From Oceanospirillales bacterium (GTDB lineage: Bacteria > Pseudomonadota > Gammaproteobacteria > Pseudomonadales > Endozoicomonadaceae): a DNA stretch of 64,000 bases. The notes under the pieces were generated by a model, which did no database searches, was not told the origin of the DNA, and saw only the letters and a program-made list of their open reading frames with translations. The translations under genes were made by a program, and so were the position numbers. Below, piece by piece: positions 27,401 to 35,724 of the stretch. Location of the stretch: NCBI GenBank assembly GCA_004762125.1, contig SIHQ01000010.1:62001-126000 (forward strand). Reading direction: 5' to 3'. The stretch's first letter is position 1. Each line of letters begins with the position of its first letter.

Positions 27401-29168
27401 TGATGGTGATGGTCAACTGGATACCTGGCGTCTGGGTGATATTGTTCACTCGACACCTCACTTGGTTTCAAAACCATCCAGCCGCTTTGATGTGTTGTAT
27501 CAGGATTCTTCTTACCGTGCTTTTCTGGAGAAATACCAGAACCGAAGACATGTCCTTTATGTGGGGGCCAATGACGGTTTGGTTCATGCGTTTAATGGCG
27601 GATTTTGGGATGAAGAAAATCATAGCTATAACACATCGGGAGATAACAGCGAAGTCACCCATCCATTAGGTACGGAGCTATGGGCCTATGCGCCGATGAA
27701 TCTGTTACCTCATCTCCAGTGGTTGAAAGAAGAAGACTATCCCCATGTTTATTACGTTGATGGTGAGCCAGCAACGTTTGACGTGAATATTTTTGATGCT
27801 AATAACAGCGATTATCCTGGAGGTTGGGGAACCATACTGGTTGTCGGTATGCGACTCGGTGGTGGCAGTATGGATGTTACGGTTAACAGCCAGATCAAAA
27901 CCATGAGATCGGCTTACGTAGTCCTTGATATTACTAATCCGGAAAGCCCCCCCAGGCTGCTGGCAGAAATTACTCATCCTGAGCTGGGCTTTACTACTTC
28001 ACGCCCGGCTCTTGTGAAACGCAGGGTTCCGGCTTCAGAAAATGGTGAAATAAACTGGAGTCTGCCACCTGACAGTAATGATTGGTATTTGGTGTTTGGT
28101 TCAGGGCCGATAGGTTCTGGTGAATCAGGTATCAGAAATGCACTGGAAACCGGTTCAAGCGATCAGAATATGAAATTGTTTGCTTATGACCTGAAAAGTA
28201 AACTTTTTGTGACGTCTGCCACGGCCATGGATTCACAGGTCAGCCAGAGTTATGCCGGCGATATGACCAGTATCGACTGGGATAATAATTATACTGATGA
28301 TGCGGTTTACTTCGGAGCGGTTGAAACAGGCGGTACAAACTTGTCAGGACAGTTACTGCGACTGAAGGTTGGTTTTGATAGTACTGGCATTCAACTTTCG
28401 GGTTCACAAAGTACGTTATTGAATACCGACAGGCCTGTAACCGCTGCACCTCTCATACTTAAGGATAATGATGATCGCTGGTTATTTGTGGGAACAGGTA
28501 GACTGTTAACCTACGGTGATAACAGGACTGCCCAGACTCAGTATTTTTATGGTTTGAAGGAGTCGCAAGCTATTGATGTTCAGTTGGGAGCTGGGACTCA
28601 GCTGGTAGATACTAGTGACGTCAGGGTATACAGCAATGGATCAATTGATGTGAGCAATGGAACAGGTGCCGAGGCATTCACGGTTGATGGCTCTGCGGTT
28701 CAGGATTTTGATAGCCTAAAAGCCATTATGAGAACCAAGCCTGGCTGGAAGATTACACTTTCCGGTGATGGATCTGTGCCATCCGGTCGTAACATTTCAT
28801 CTGCTTCTCAGCTCTTTTCATCCATTTTATTTACAGAGTATCAGCCTCCGAATGACAGCTGTCGTGTTGATGGTAACAGTTACCTGACGGCGGTTCATTT
28901 TCAAACAGGTACAGCCCTTCCTTCCGGCTTGCTGGAGTATCAGGATCTGGGAGAAGACATTGAATATGACTTATCATTGAGGGCTGTAAGGTTAGGGCTG
29001 GGTTATGCTTCAGCACCGGTTATTCACCATGGACGGGGCAGTAACAGAACAGCAGTAACTCAGGGTGCGGGTGGCAGTATCAGTAGCCAGTTTCTTAATT
29101 ATCACTTTCAGTCAACGGGCCGTATGAGTTGGCGACAAATCTTTGGAATTCCGTGGTTAGGTCATTGA
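24405..29168 (+). CDS. pilY1: PilY1-B: pilus tip adhesin, MIDAS-less N-terminus with Ca-loop motifs
   Basis: This is a 1587-residue PilY1 homologue. The start at 24405 is set by AAGGAGGA five bases upstream and gives a signal peptide ending near GQAVSGA; an in-frame ATG at 24360 overlaps the pilX stop but has no such site. The N-terminus lacks a DxSxS MIDAS. Instead it has SVDHELFKKAYPDYSDLDGD with a DLDGDGVLD calcium-type loop (65-73), then a Cys-containing region. More such loops follow: DLDGDGTPK, DSNGDARLGDYD and DFDGDGQLD. The C-terminal PilY1 propeller is recognised by DIVHSTPHLV, YVGANDGLVHAFNGG and MRLGGGSMDVTV. The last exons of the fold end with VGTGRLLTYGDN and a short tail. It ends 5 bp from a convergent pilin gene. 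Confidence 0.94.
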   Translation: MTSWKWFSSYFVSLLLVSGQAVSGANSQLYSAVPPLLNKSSEPLVMLVMSVDHELFKKAYPDYSDLDGDGVLDTTYKDSFNYLGYFENEWCYRYDSSQSRFTPTQKSTGQNTHYCENSGAPWSGNFLNWATMSRMDVLRRVLFGGKRSTDSSTRTVLERAYLARDIHAFVKVYEGSDINKLTPYSSAASLCNLATSENGAPKVRVASGVWSRWASTEVKQCQWGANNSPGTPLNLAEMTVKVESCVSNKDAESSSRCRQYPDTNHKPVGLLQNYGEDGRIRFGLMSGSYDKNISGGVLRKNIGKIAGNPQIQDDEVVLSSGIFNSSVKGIINQISTFRLAKYSYSQNKYTDCSSYGISVNTFKNGRDTYSNRHCSNWGNPLAEMYLEALRYFAGQSSPTSSFHTSSDSSFVSGLSTETWVSPLTAANACANCSIILLSSGLNSFDADNLGNTNGLPGLEQSGSINSKTDEVGELEYNNQFAGNYLVGGLGSTRQCTAKHLNGLSEARGLCPELPQLEGSYQIAGLSWHANKTDLIATLAGKQKVKTYAIQLAESMPSFTLSAAGNQLTFQPVCHTSNNFGNGTDFTGSGSDCTLTDVVVEDMVLGDEGEILEGQLLFTWEDSLWGNDYDYDASSRIAFCVGNQCEQTTGPLRVASLSDNQVRMAVQVDGVYAGLNLRFSYTVTGSNDDGLKNDFVYKGQSHYEINTFTATNNSAGVLKKPLWFAAKYGGFVDLDGDGTPKYSINGQLQPNDHREWDSRNNDTGAIGSDGLPDNYYFAKNPAMLEIQLGQVFRDIASRISSATNAALFSNSQSGTGVLYQALFQPSLELNGKKVSWGGILHAMFVDDKGLLREDSNGDARLGDYDTDSIVELIFDPNSSQTQLQRFSTDDEGVTKTPDGSLKPLSQLKPIWDARKRLSQLDNLVGQRSYSASASTGRHILTWLDENNNNLVDTAETLEFTLATFTGVEGYLGVSAGNAESLINYIRGVESDDSRSRTIDFDGDGQLDTWRLGDIVHSTPHLVSKPSSRFDVLYQDSSYRAFLEKYQNRRHVLYVGANDGLVHAFNGGFWDEENHSYNTSGDNSEVTHPLGTELWAYAPMNLLPHLQWLKEEDYPHVYYVDGEPATFDVNIFDANNSDYPGGWGTILVVGMRLGGGSMDVTVNSQIKTMRSAYVVLDITNPESPPRLLAEITHPELGFTTSRPALVKRRVPASENGEINWSLPPDSNDWYLVFGSGPIGSGESGIRNALETGSSDQNMKLFAYDLKSKLFVTSATAMDSQVSQSYAGDMTSIDWDNNYTDDAVYFGAVETGGTNLSGQLLRLKVGFDSTGIQLSGSQSTLLNTDRPVTAAPLILKDNDDRWLFVGTGRLLTYGDNRTAQTQYFYGLKESQAIDVQLGAGTQLVDTSDVRVYSNGSIDVSNGTGAEAFTVDGSAVQDFDSLKAIMRTKPGWKITLSGDGSVPSGRNISSASQLFSSILFTEYQPPNDSCRVDGNSYLTAVHFQTGTALPSGLLEYQDLGEDIEYDLSLRAVRLGLGYASAPVIHHGRGSNRTAVTQGAGGSISSQFLNYHFQSTGRMSWRQIFGIPWLGH

Positions 29169-29173
29169 TTGAG

Positions 29174-29614
29174 CTACCAGCAGTCAGATGATGGATCACC
29201 ATTATTGTCAGCACTGGTTTTATTACCCAGATTGTCGAGAGTGATCGTCCGGCAATTGGCGTCAGACAGTTGGGCGCCTATTGCTGTTGCTTTTATAGAG
29301 TAATCAATATGTGTGGTTTCGGTGGGATTACTGACCGTCACAGACAGACTATAAAACCCATTAGGCGAGCTGGAACCACCCAGATCACTGATGTCTTTCG
29401 AATAGGAGTTGTTGTAGGTAAACCATTGTTCCTGTTCTGAAGAGGCACTGGTTACTGCAATCAATGCATCTGAACGACGGGTTTCCTGAATGTACTGTTG
29501 ATAGGACGGTATGGCGATTGCAGAAATAATTCCGATAATGGCTACAACAATCATCAGTTCAATCAAGCTAAAGCCATCACGGTTTTGACGTTTTCGTTCT
29601 TCTCCTAAATTCAT
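29174..29614 (-). CDS. pilE: Type IV pilin-like protein, PilE type (second pilin of operon C)
   Basis: This 146-residue pilin has the cleavage site NRDG^[16 protein letters not shown] with Glu5, then [22 protein letters not shown]-terminal cysteine pair ([10 protein letters not shown] and DPSSDCW) could form a D-loop disulfide. It is the last gene of operon C, 1 bp after another pilin. Its stop lies 5 bp from the stop of PilY1-B on the other strand, so the two operons converge with almost no space. Confidence 0.93.
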   Translation of the reverse strand: MNLGEERKRQNRDGFSLIELMIVVAIIGIISAIAIPSYQQYIQETRRSDALIAVTSASSEQEQWFTYNNSYSKDISDLGGSSSPNGFYSLSVTVSNPTETTHIDYSIKATAIGAQLSDANCRTITLDNLGNKTSADNNGDPSSDCW

Positions 29615-29615
29615 T

Positions 29616-30023
29616 TTATTGCCAGAGTGCGGAAGGTGTTTTGATTCCTCGGCTGTCTATGGTGATATTGCCATCTCCAGCTTGTGTCCCCTGTGGCGTT
29701 GCGACCAAATTAACGCAACGGGTAATGGGGAGAGCAGGGCTTCCAGAACAAACTTGTGTAGCAATGGAGTAATAAGAATTGTTAGTTATTACCGGGTTAG
29801 CACTGTATCCGAGCAGCGTCAGATCTGTTTGGTAAGTCAGTTGTTCGGTGAAGTTTCGTTCCTGCTGCGCCATTATCTGCAAGAGAGTTGAAAGCGCTTC
29901 ACTGCGTCGTGATCGGGTGACATAATCGGTATAGCTGGGAATGGCAATTGAACTAATAATAGCGATGATGGCTACGACAATCATCAATTCGATCAGGCTG
30001 AATCCTTTCATTAGTTTGATCAT
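29616..30023 (-). CDS. pilE: Type IV pilin-like protein, PilE type (first pilin of operon C)
   Basis: This 135-residue pilin has a very short leader, MIKLMKG^[14 protein letters not shown] with Glu5, then [20 protein letters not shown]. Cysteines in [20 protein letters not shown] form a likely disulfide. It overlaps the PilY1-C stop by 4 bp (ATGA), so it belongs to operon C. Its N-terminal half closely parallels the next pilin (29174-29614), suggesting a tandem duplication followed by divergence. Confidence 0.93.
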   Translation of the reverse strand: MIKLMKGFSLIELMIVVAIIAIISSIAIPSYTDYVTRSRRSEALSTLLQIMAQQERNFTEQLTYQTDLTLLGYSANPVITNNSYYSIATQVCSGSPALPITRCVNLVATPQGTQAGDGNITIDSRGIKTPSALWQ

Positions 30024-32902
30024 AAATTGTTTTCCCGCCAGAACATTCGGTTAATGGGTATTGAGCCACCAGATTGCAAAATGTTCTGGAAGCACTGAGT
30101 ACCTATGCAGATTTCAGAACCCTGACTGCCTCTAGAAATGACCGACGGTGTAGGTGCTATTGTTCCTGATTGAAGTATCTGTCTTCTATCTGTTTTATTA
30201 AGGGCACTATTTGTTGCATCCAGATTGTAAGGAGCAGAAGCATTTTCAATATTGACGGCATAAAAATAGTTCTCTCCTGCTTGAGGGCCACAAGTGATCG
30301 TAGCGCTTTGTCTGGGAGCAAAAGTGCTGAAAAGCAGAACACCACCAAAGACTTTAGCTTTGCTTAGCACCTTTTCACCACTGACTTCGAGATTTATGTA
30401 CCAGCCAAAACTATTGTCCAAAGCATTCTGAGCCAGTGTTTTCTCGCTACTGCTGCCCTGCTGAATCAGATTGTCGGTAGCGTTATAAAGATTTGACTCG
30501 GTAATAATTGCACCATTGGCATAGTTATAGCTTGTTGGTGATTGATAGACATTAGGGTCCCTGATGACGTACATACGATCATTCACTGTCGTATTGAGCG
30601 GACTAGGGCGATAACCAGAGCCTACCGTAATATTGAAATAAGCTCTGTCCTTGCCTAGAACGACATCGGGTTGCTCGAAAAAGCGTCTGGCATCGGCTGT
30701 AGTAGTTCCAGATATTGTGGCAATAACGCCACCGGTGGCGAAGTTAGTGTTACCAGTATTGCTCTGATTAATATCCAGTCGAATGATCTGGCCTCCGGCA
30801 TCAGAGGCAAAAATATAATCGGTAAGACCATCCTGATTGATATCGACCAGTGACAATCCCGCAGGTATACCGAAATTCATCTGACTAATATTGAGGTTTG
30901 CGCCTGTGGCTGAAGTTTCCCAAAGCAGTGCACCGGTTTCGGCATCCACCATATAAATGGAGTTACCTATATTGTTAGGCTGAACTGTTGTTTCAGAATC
31001 AGTGCTGCTGTCGTAGCCACCACCAAAGAAAAGGACTTTCCGCCTCGCTCCTGAATAGGTGACATCAGCTAATTGCGCTGATGACCAAGTCTGTCCAAGG
31101 TTTCGGAAGTCACCAGTGGCATCAGCTTCCGCATTATTATCGTTATCTCCTCTTATCATCCATTTGAGTACCGGGCTGGAGCGATCAGTGACATCAAGGG
31201 CATAAATATTGTTGCCACCTCGGCGCATGGTGAGATAGAGGTACACATGATTGTTGGCATCGCGTGTCCCTTCAGCGCTCTGTAATACATCACCATCCCC
31301 ATCCGGGTCATGGATCCAGTAAGTCATGGGACCATCCATACCGTAAATCTTCAGAGTACTGCTGGAGACATAACCGTCACGATAGGTTTTAAGGTTGGTT
31401 AGAAGGTCCATGGGAATAAAGCTGAATTCGGTCGAACCGTCATCAGTATCAACGGCATGCACAAAACCATCATTGGTGGTAAAGAATACGGCCTTATCGG
31501 TGGTAGAACTGGTACTGTCCTTGAAGTAGGTTATAACCTGAGGCTGGGTGTGAAGAGGATCACCTATGCTTTTTCGATCATCGGTTGTACTGCCATCACT
31601 ATTTTCATCATCGACATCAATACCTCTAGCCCACTGTAGAACCTCTCCTCGTTCAGCGTCGGATAGTGCTCCCAGTAACGGATTCGTGATCAGGGCGTTG
31701 GACTCATGAAAGTTGTTGGTTGCAAGGTTAAGTTGCTGGTTGGTATCGCCGCCAGTATTGGTGTATATCGCTCTTCCCTGAGTCAGCTGCTCGGCCATAC
31801 CGCCCTGCGCGACCTCTTTACCATCGACACTGCTGCTCCAGTAACTCTGTGCTGATTCCAGAAAGAAACCGGTCAGGCTATCAATGGCCAGATTACCATT
31901 TTGATCGTACACCTGATTATCGTCACCCAAACGGTAGCGTTTCAGGTTGCCCGTCCATCCTGGTCCGATATCCGGTTTGAATACGATGTAGTAAACATCT
32001 TCAGCAGTTTCTAAAGAGTTAAAGGCGCTGGTTGAGGTAGCAGGGGCGGCGAAACTGCTGTCTTCAGCATTTACTCTCAGAAGAATGTCTTCCAGAGCAT
32101 CCTGAAGCTCGGAGGCATTTGAGGCGTTATAGTATTCTCCACCACCGTTGTTTGCTGTACTGGTCAGCAGGCCAGGAGGTGCCGAGCCAAAACCACCGAT
32201 GGTATAGGTAACAACATTCTGATCAGTAGGAAGTGAATTGATGTCATTGTTGAACATATACCAGGACATTTCGTCCAGGCATCCACCATCATCACTGCAG
32301 GAACTGCTTAGACCGTTGGGGAGAGACGCTGTGCTGACAAGGCTGCGAATATCGTCAACTGCATCAGTATCATGGAACGGATCACCATCAGTAAACAGCA
32401 CGATGTTACTTTTCTGACAGCTGTTAATGATAGGACTTTGATAATTACCACCACTGATTGCTGCCGCTACACTGCTACCACCAAAGCGTGGGGGCTGCCC
32501 CGCAAAATAACGATAGGCTTCATAGAGTGTCTCCGAAAGAGGGGTGCCACCAGCAAACGCGATGTAGCCATCAATGACACTAACAGCGCCCGAACGACCT
32601 GTATCGATATCTTGAGATGCAAAATCGACTCGTCCGCCCTCGAGGCTGCCATTAAAACTCATCAGGCTGATATTGATACTTTGAGCGCCCTGAACGAAGT
32701 TTCTGGCTGCATTTTTGGCTACATCCATTCTGGTTTCCCCATTACCAGCACTGGATCTCATACTTCCGGAAGTATCCATGATAAACAAAATATTGGATTG
32801 AGCGTTAGCGGGCAGGTCGGCTACAAACAGTTCGGTATCATCGGCTTTCAGCGGGACGATGCAGGCAAGGGATGTAATTATTAAACAGTATTTTCGGTTC
32901 AC
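30020..32902 (-). CDS. pilY1: PilY1-C: compact pilus tip adhesin with intact vWA
   Basis: This 960-residue PilY1 homologue has a signal peptide (cleavage near PLKA) and an intact vWA domain. MIDAS residues are Asp43, Ser45 and Ser47 in IMDTSGSM, Thr120 in AGGTPLSE and Asp172 in LFTDGDPF. The C-terminal propeller shows [47 protein letters not shown] (in the form LYLTMRRGG) and [15 protein letters not shown]. It lacks the insert found in PilY1-A, so it serves as the family baseline in this locus. It lies between a small exported protein and two pilins. Confidence 0.95.
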   Translation of the reverse strand: MNRKYCLIITSLACIVPLKADDTELFVADLPANAQSNILFIMDTSGSMRSSAGNGETRMDVAKNAARNFVQGAQSINISLMSFNGSLEGGRVDFASQDIDTGRSGAVSVIDGYIAFAGGTPLSETLYEAYRYFAGQPPRFGGSSVAAAISGGNYQSPIINSCQKSNIVLFTDGDPFHDTDAVDDIRSLVSTASLPNGLSSSCSDDGGCLDEMSWYMFNNDINSLPTDQNVVTYTIGGFGSAPPGLLTSTANNGGGEYYNASNASELQDALEDILLRVNAEDSSFAAPATSTSAFNSLETAEDVYYIVFKPDIGPGWTGNLKRYRLGDDNQVYDQNGNLAIDSLTGFFLESAQSYWSSSVDGKEVAQGGMAEQLTQGRAIYTNTGGDTNQQLNLATNNFHESNALITNPLLGALSDAERGEVLQWARGIDVDDENSDGSTTDDRKSIGDPLHTQPQVITYFKDSTSSTTDKAVFFTTNDGFVHAVDTDDGSTEFSFIPMDLLTNLKTYRDGYVSSSTLKIYGMDGPMTYWIHDPDGDGDVLQSAEGTRDANNHVYLYLTMRRGGNNIYALDVTDRSSPVLKWMIRGDNDNNAEADATGDFRNLGQTWSSAQLADVTYSGARRKVLFFGGGYDSSTDSETTVQPNNIGNSIYMVDAETGALLWETSATGANLNISQMNFGIPAGLSLVDINQDGLTDYIFASDAGGQIIRLDINQSNTGNTNFATGGVIATISGTTTADARRFFEQPDVVLGKDRAYFNITVGSGYRPSPLNTTVNDRMYVIRDPNVYQSPTSYNYANGAIITESNLYNATDNLIQQGSSSEKTLAQNALDNSFGWYINLEVSGEKVLSKAKVFGGVLLFSTFAPRQSATITCGPQAGENYFYAVNIENASAPYNLDATNSALNKTDRRQILQSGTIAPTPSVISRGSQGSEICIGTQCFQNILQSGGSIPINRMFWRENNL

Positions 32903-32932
32903 CGGTGAGCTACCTGAATAAAGAGCGTCACC

Positions 32933-33250
32933 TTATTGAATCGGCATGAAACCAGAGGCTTTACGGCTACCGGGTAGGAAAAAGATAACACCGGGTTTGC
33001 CATCAACCTTCTTTAGCTGACTTATATCGCTGATATTGAAAGAACCACGAATACTCAAGTCATGAGTAAATGTGTAATTTTTTGCCGGACAAGTAGAGCA
33101 GGAGTAAGCCGTAAACACGCCGGAATCACTGCTATGAAAGCGGATATAAACTTTTGTAAACTCTCTGGCGTGCTCAATTTTCTGGTTTGCATTTTCAGCT
33201 AGTAAAAAATTTGAATAAAACAGAGCAAAAAATAGAAGAATTAGTTTCAT
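32933..33250 (-). CDS. Small exported CxxC protein in pilus operon C
   Basis: I do not recognise this 105-residue protein. It has a signal peptide (MKLILLFFALFYSNFLLAEN) and then a short, probably beta-rich domain with one CSTC motif in FTAYSCSTCPAKNYTF. It ends in GVIFFLPGSRKASGFMPIQ. Its start overlaps the pilX-C stop by 4 bp and PilY1-C follows after 30 bp, so it belongs to the operon. P. aeruginosa has a small periplasmic protein, PilY2, beside PilY1, and this could be a positional counterpart, but sequence homology is not shown. Operons A and B lack it. Confidence 0.8.
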   Translation of the reverse strand: MKLILLFFALFYSNFLLAENANQKIEHAREFTKVYIRFHSSDSGVFTAYSCSTCPAKNYTFTHDLSIRGSFNISDISQLKKVDGKPGVIFFLPGSRKASGFMPIQ

Positions 33251-33726
33251 GGTCCCGCCTTTGGAGTGACATAAACAAAGCCCAATGTCTGACTGGAAGT
33301 CGCAGCAGCACCATTCAATACAGCGACTGAATCCAGTTCAAAATTCAAACCAATAAAGCTGGTAATGCTGTAACCGGTGGGAGGTGACGCTTGACCGGTA
33401 TAACGAAGCGTTACGGTCTGGCAGATATCACCGGGATTAGTACAGGTAGCAGCGGCAACGATGGGTGTCAGAATCTGGTTGCCATTTACAGCCGCTGCCA
33501 TAACTGTAGGATTGCTACGTAAGAAAACCATCTGGGCATCCAGTTCACTATAAGCAGTCTGATAAACCTGCAATGACCTCTGTTCATTACTGACAGCCAG
33601 CTCTTCGAGAATGGCCATGTCCATTACCATCAGCCCTGAAAGGGTAAAGATCAACAGCGTGATAAGGGTCATCATCATGGTCGAGCCTTGCTCGACGTTA
33701 CTGCTCAGAGATCTTTTTTTGTTCAT
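33247..33726 (-). CDS. pilX: Minor pilin PilX (operon C)
   Basis: The 159-residue PilX-type protein has the processing site VEQG^STMMMTLITLLIFTLSG without Glu5, matching PilX of operons A and B. The segment LEELAVSNEQRSLQVYQTAY is the counterpart of the PilX N-terminal motif. It overlaps the following small CxxC gene by 4 bp and lies 3 bp after pilW-C. Confidence 0.88.
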   Translation of the reverse strand: MNKKRSLSSNVEQGSTMMMTLITLLIFTLSGLMVMDMAILEELAVSNEQRSLQVYQTAYSELDAQMVFLRSNPTVMAAAVNGNQILTPIVAAATCTNPGDICQTVTLRYTGQASPPTGYSITSFIGLNFELDSVAVLNGAAATSSQTLGFVYVTPKAGP

Positions 33727-33729
33727 CTC

Positions 33730-34506
33730 CTAAAAACCCGCGTTATTTAATTTTATGGCAGTGTTATAAACGAACCGAGCAGTCTGATCAGTGAAAGACA
33801 ATGTGCCGCTGTCTAGCAGGTTGAATTGCCTTGTTCGCTGGTCAAAAGCTGTTTCACTGCGTCCGGAATTCACCAGAATACCTAGCCTGATTGCTCTGAT
33901 TTGACTCCAGTTAGTCACAGAGTTCGCTGAAACATATTGATTGACGGTGCCTACCGTGGCACCTTCCATGCCATAGACAGCCTGCAAACGTTCGACGCCA
34001 TGTACCAAAACCTGAGCCGCCCCTCTGGCTGTACCTGCAACGGGGTCGTAACCCTGACAAAACAGTGCGTTGATATTGTTATTACTTGCATCGGCTGCCA
34101 CATAGTAAACATCGGCGGTAATAGCATTAGCGGGAACTGTATTACCAGCGCAATCGAGCCCATTGGTCGGTTCATACTGCACAGCCACCTGATCGCTGTT
34201 GGTGCCACTTCCATCCTTGGTGCAAGGGTTGCTAGCGCCACAACCGCCCTGAAAAAAAGGTTGCATGGCTACGCCGTTAGTTGGGCTTCGATAGCCGCCT
34301 AAGCGCATGCCACGACTCATCAGTAATAGCGAATATCGTCCATTGGACTGTGCCAAAGACAGGTGCTCATGGAATGCAGTGGAGCGAGAAGTACCGACCA
34401 TTAATTGCAGAAAGGTTGTTGTGAGAAATAATCCCAGCAGTAATGCGATCATTAACTCAAGGATGGTTACACCCTGGTAGCGCTTCCTTAGCTGATGCTG
34501 TTTCAT
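33730..34506 (-). CDS. pilW: Minor pilin PilW (operon C)
   Basis: The 258-residue PilW-type minor pilin has the processing site RYQG^VTILELMIALLLGLFL with Glu5. The segment YSLLLMSRGMRLGGYRSP is the PilW helix motif. VHGVERLQAVYGME corresponds to the late PilW block seen in the other copies. It is the shortest of the three PilW proteins, roughly 85-110 residues below A and B. It overlaps pilV-C by 4 bp. Confidence 0.9.
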   Translation of the reverse strand: MKQHQLRKRYQGVTILELMIALLLGLFLTTTFLQLMVGTSRSTAFHEHLSLAQSNGRYSLLLMSRGMRLGGYRSPTNGVAMQPFFQGGCGASNPCTKDGSGTNSDQVAVQYEPTNGLDCAGNTVPANAITADVYYVAADASNNNINALFCQGYDPVAGTARGAAQVLVHGVERLQAVYGMEGATVGTVNQYVSANSVTNWSQIRAIRLGILVNSGRSETAFDQRTRQFNLLDSGTLSFTDQTARFVYNTAIKLNNAGF

Positions 34507-35006
34507 CGTCTAGCCCTTATCCTCAGCTGCTGGCGATTGGCAAACAAGCCTGCAACCGCTGCTCTGGAATCCCAGGAGACAGTGATCTCAAGTATGGAGC
34601 CAGTGGTACACGGGCTTGCAGAGCATGCAATGCTCAGCTGCTGATTGATCAGTCCCGTTGATTCACACATCAAATCATGAACATCATATAGCGCCATATT
34701 GGTTGGCGAGCAGCTTGAACCAATACAGGAAGCTGGCGAAGAGGAACAGTAGGTGACAATGTCAGCGCTGGCAGTGGTTGACTGGCTTTGATATATACCC
34801 GATTCAACTGCCTCGGGGTTTACTTTCATTCGCTCTGTGGCTTCATGAGCCAACCAGGTGGCATGGGATCTTTGCGAGCTGTCGTGGGTTATGCGGATGG
34901 CTTCGCCCTGAAGACCTACCAGACCGAGTACTCCCAGAGAAAAAATCAACAGACTGATTAATACTTCAATTAGGGCAACGCCGTGTATATTTTCCTGTCT
35001 GTTCAT
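34503..35006 (-). CDS. pilV: Minor pilin PilV (operon C)
   Basis: The 167-residue PilV-type minor pilin has the processing site NIHG^VALIEVLISLLIFSLG with Glu5, then LGLVGLQGEAI and SHATWLAHEATERMKVN, the PilV block. It abuts the fimT-C stop with no gap and overlaps pilW-C by 4 bp. Several cysteines (YCSSSPASCIGSSC) lie in the globular part. Confidence 0.92.
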   Translation of the reverse strand: MNRQENIHGVALIEVLISLLIFSLGVLGLVGLQGEAIRITHDSSQRSHATWLAHEATERMKVNPEAVESGIYQSQSTTASADIVTYCSSSPASCIGSSCSPTNMALYDVHDLMCESTGLINQQLSIACSASPCTTGSILEITVSWDSRAAVAGLFANRQQLRIRARR

Positions 35007-35540
35007 TCAGATACAGTTCCCTGTTAGTGATGATTTCCTGACCTGACCTGATCCCGAGACTGCAATAGTCCTCAGGTCTGTTGCCGTTCTTCCCGTCAGA
35101 CAAACGACAAAGGTACCTGAAGAAACCGGTCTTCCTCGAGGATTGAAAGTGAGGGTGTTACCGCCGCTCCAGGTCATTTTCAGTGATGCCGAGAGTCCAT
35201 TGTGATAACGAATAACCTCCTCACCGACATCAATTTGATCATTTCCATTGGGGTTGGTGAAAATAGTCCAGCCGGTAGACCAGTCCGTACTTGTGTTGTC
35301 ACAGTCCAGTCCGGTAGTGCTGCGACAAATACTGATAAGACTTCCCCGTTTAATTGCTTCACTGCGAGTCAGGTTGATGCTACCAACGCTGCTCTGGGAG
35401 GCAGAGTCGAGCCTGAAACGCTCCAGTAAAGAGCCCATTGAGGTGGACATAGAGGCCAGAATAGACATCAGAACCAGAACGATCATGATCTCAATCAGTG
35501 AAAAACCATGACTGCTTGTCTGTCTATGCACTTTGACCAA
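35007..35540 (-). CDS. fimT: Minor pseudopilin FimT/FimU-type, GspH domain (operon C)
   Basis: The 177-residue GspH/FimT-type pilin heads operon C. The cleavage site is SSHG^FSLIEIMIVLVLMSIL with Glu5. GspH hallmarks are NLTRSEAIKRGSLISICRS, WSTGWTIFTNPNGND and LTFNPRGRP. It is divergent from the FimX-like gene, with 184 bp between them that must contain both promoters; no clear promoter motif was found there. Confidence 0.92.
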   Translation of the reverse strand: MVKVHRQTSSHGFSLIEIMIVLVLMSILASMSTSMGSLLERFRLDSASQSSVGSINLTRSEAIKRGSLISICRSTTGLDCDNTSTDWSTGWTIFTNPNGNDQIDVGEEVIRYHNGLSASLKMTWSGGNTLTFNPRGRPVSSGTFVVCLTGRTATDLRTIAVSGSGQVRKSSLTGNCI

Positions 35541-35724
35541 CCTTTGAGTGAAAACTCTGATTACAGCGAATACATGAAAAGTCGGCCATTTGATCTGGAA
35601 CTATTGTGATTTCGCTTCTCTAGCACTCATTGCTAAAAAAATAGCCATTGTTGCAGTTATATAGAGAGAGCCTGTTTATCCAAAAAAAGGCAGCCCTCGA
35701 GAATCAATCAAGGATCGGCAAGCC

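Noticed and set aside
32372-32884. 170-codon plus-strand frame inside PilY1-C
   Set aside because: It is antisense to the vWA domain of PilY1-C, whose MIDAS residues and spacing are intact; no independent support.
32933-33250. Assignment of the small CxxC protein as PilY2
   Set aside because: Only position and size support it, and it precedes rather than follows pilY1. I cannot confirm sequence similarity, so the gene is left unnamed.
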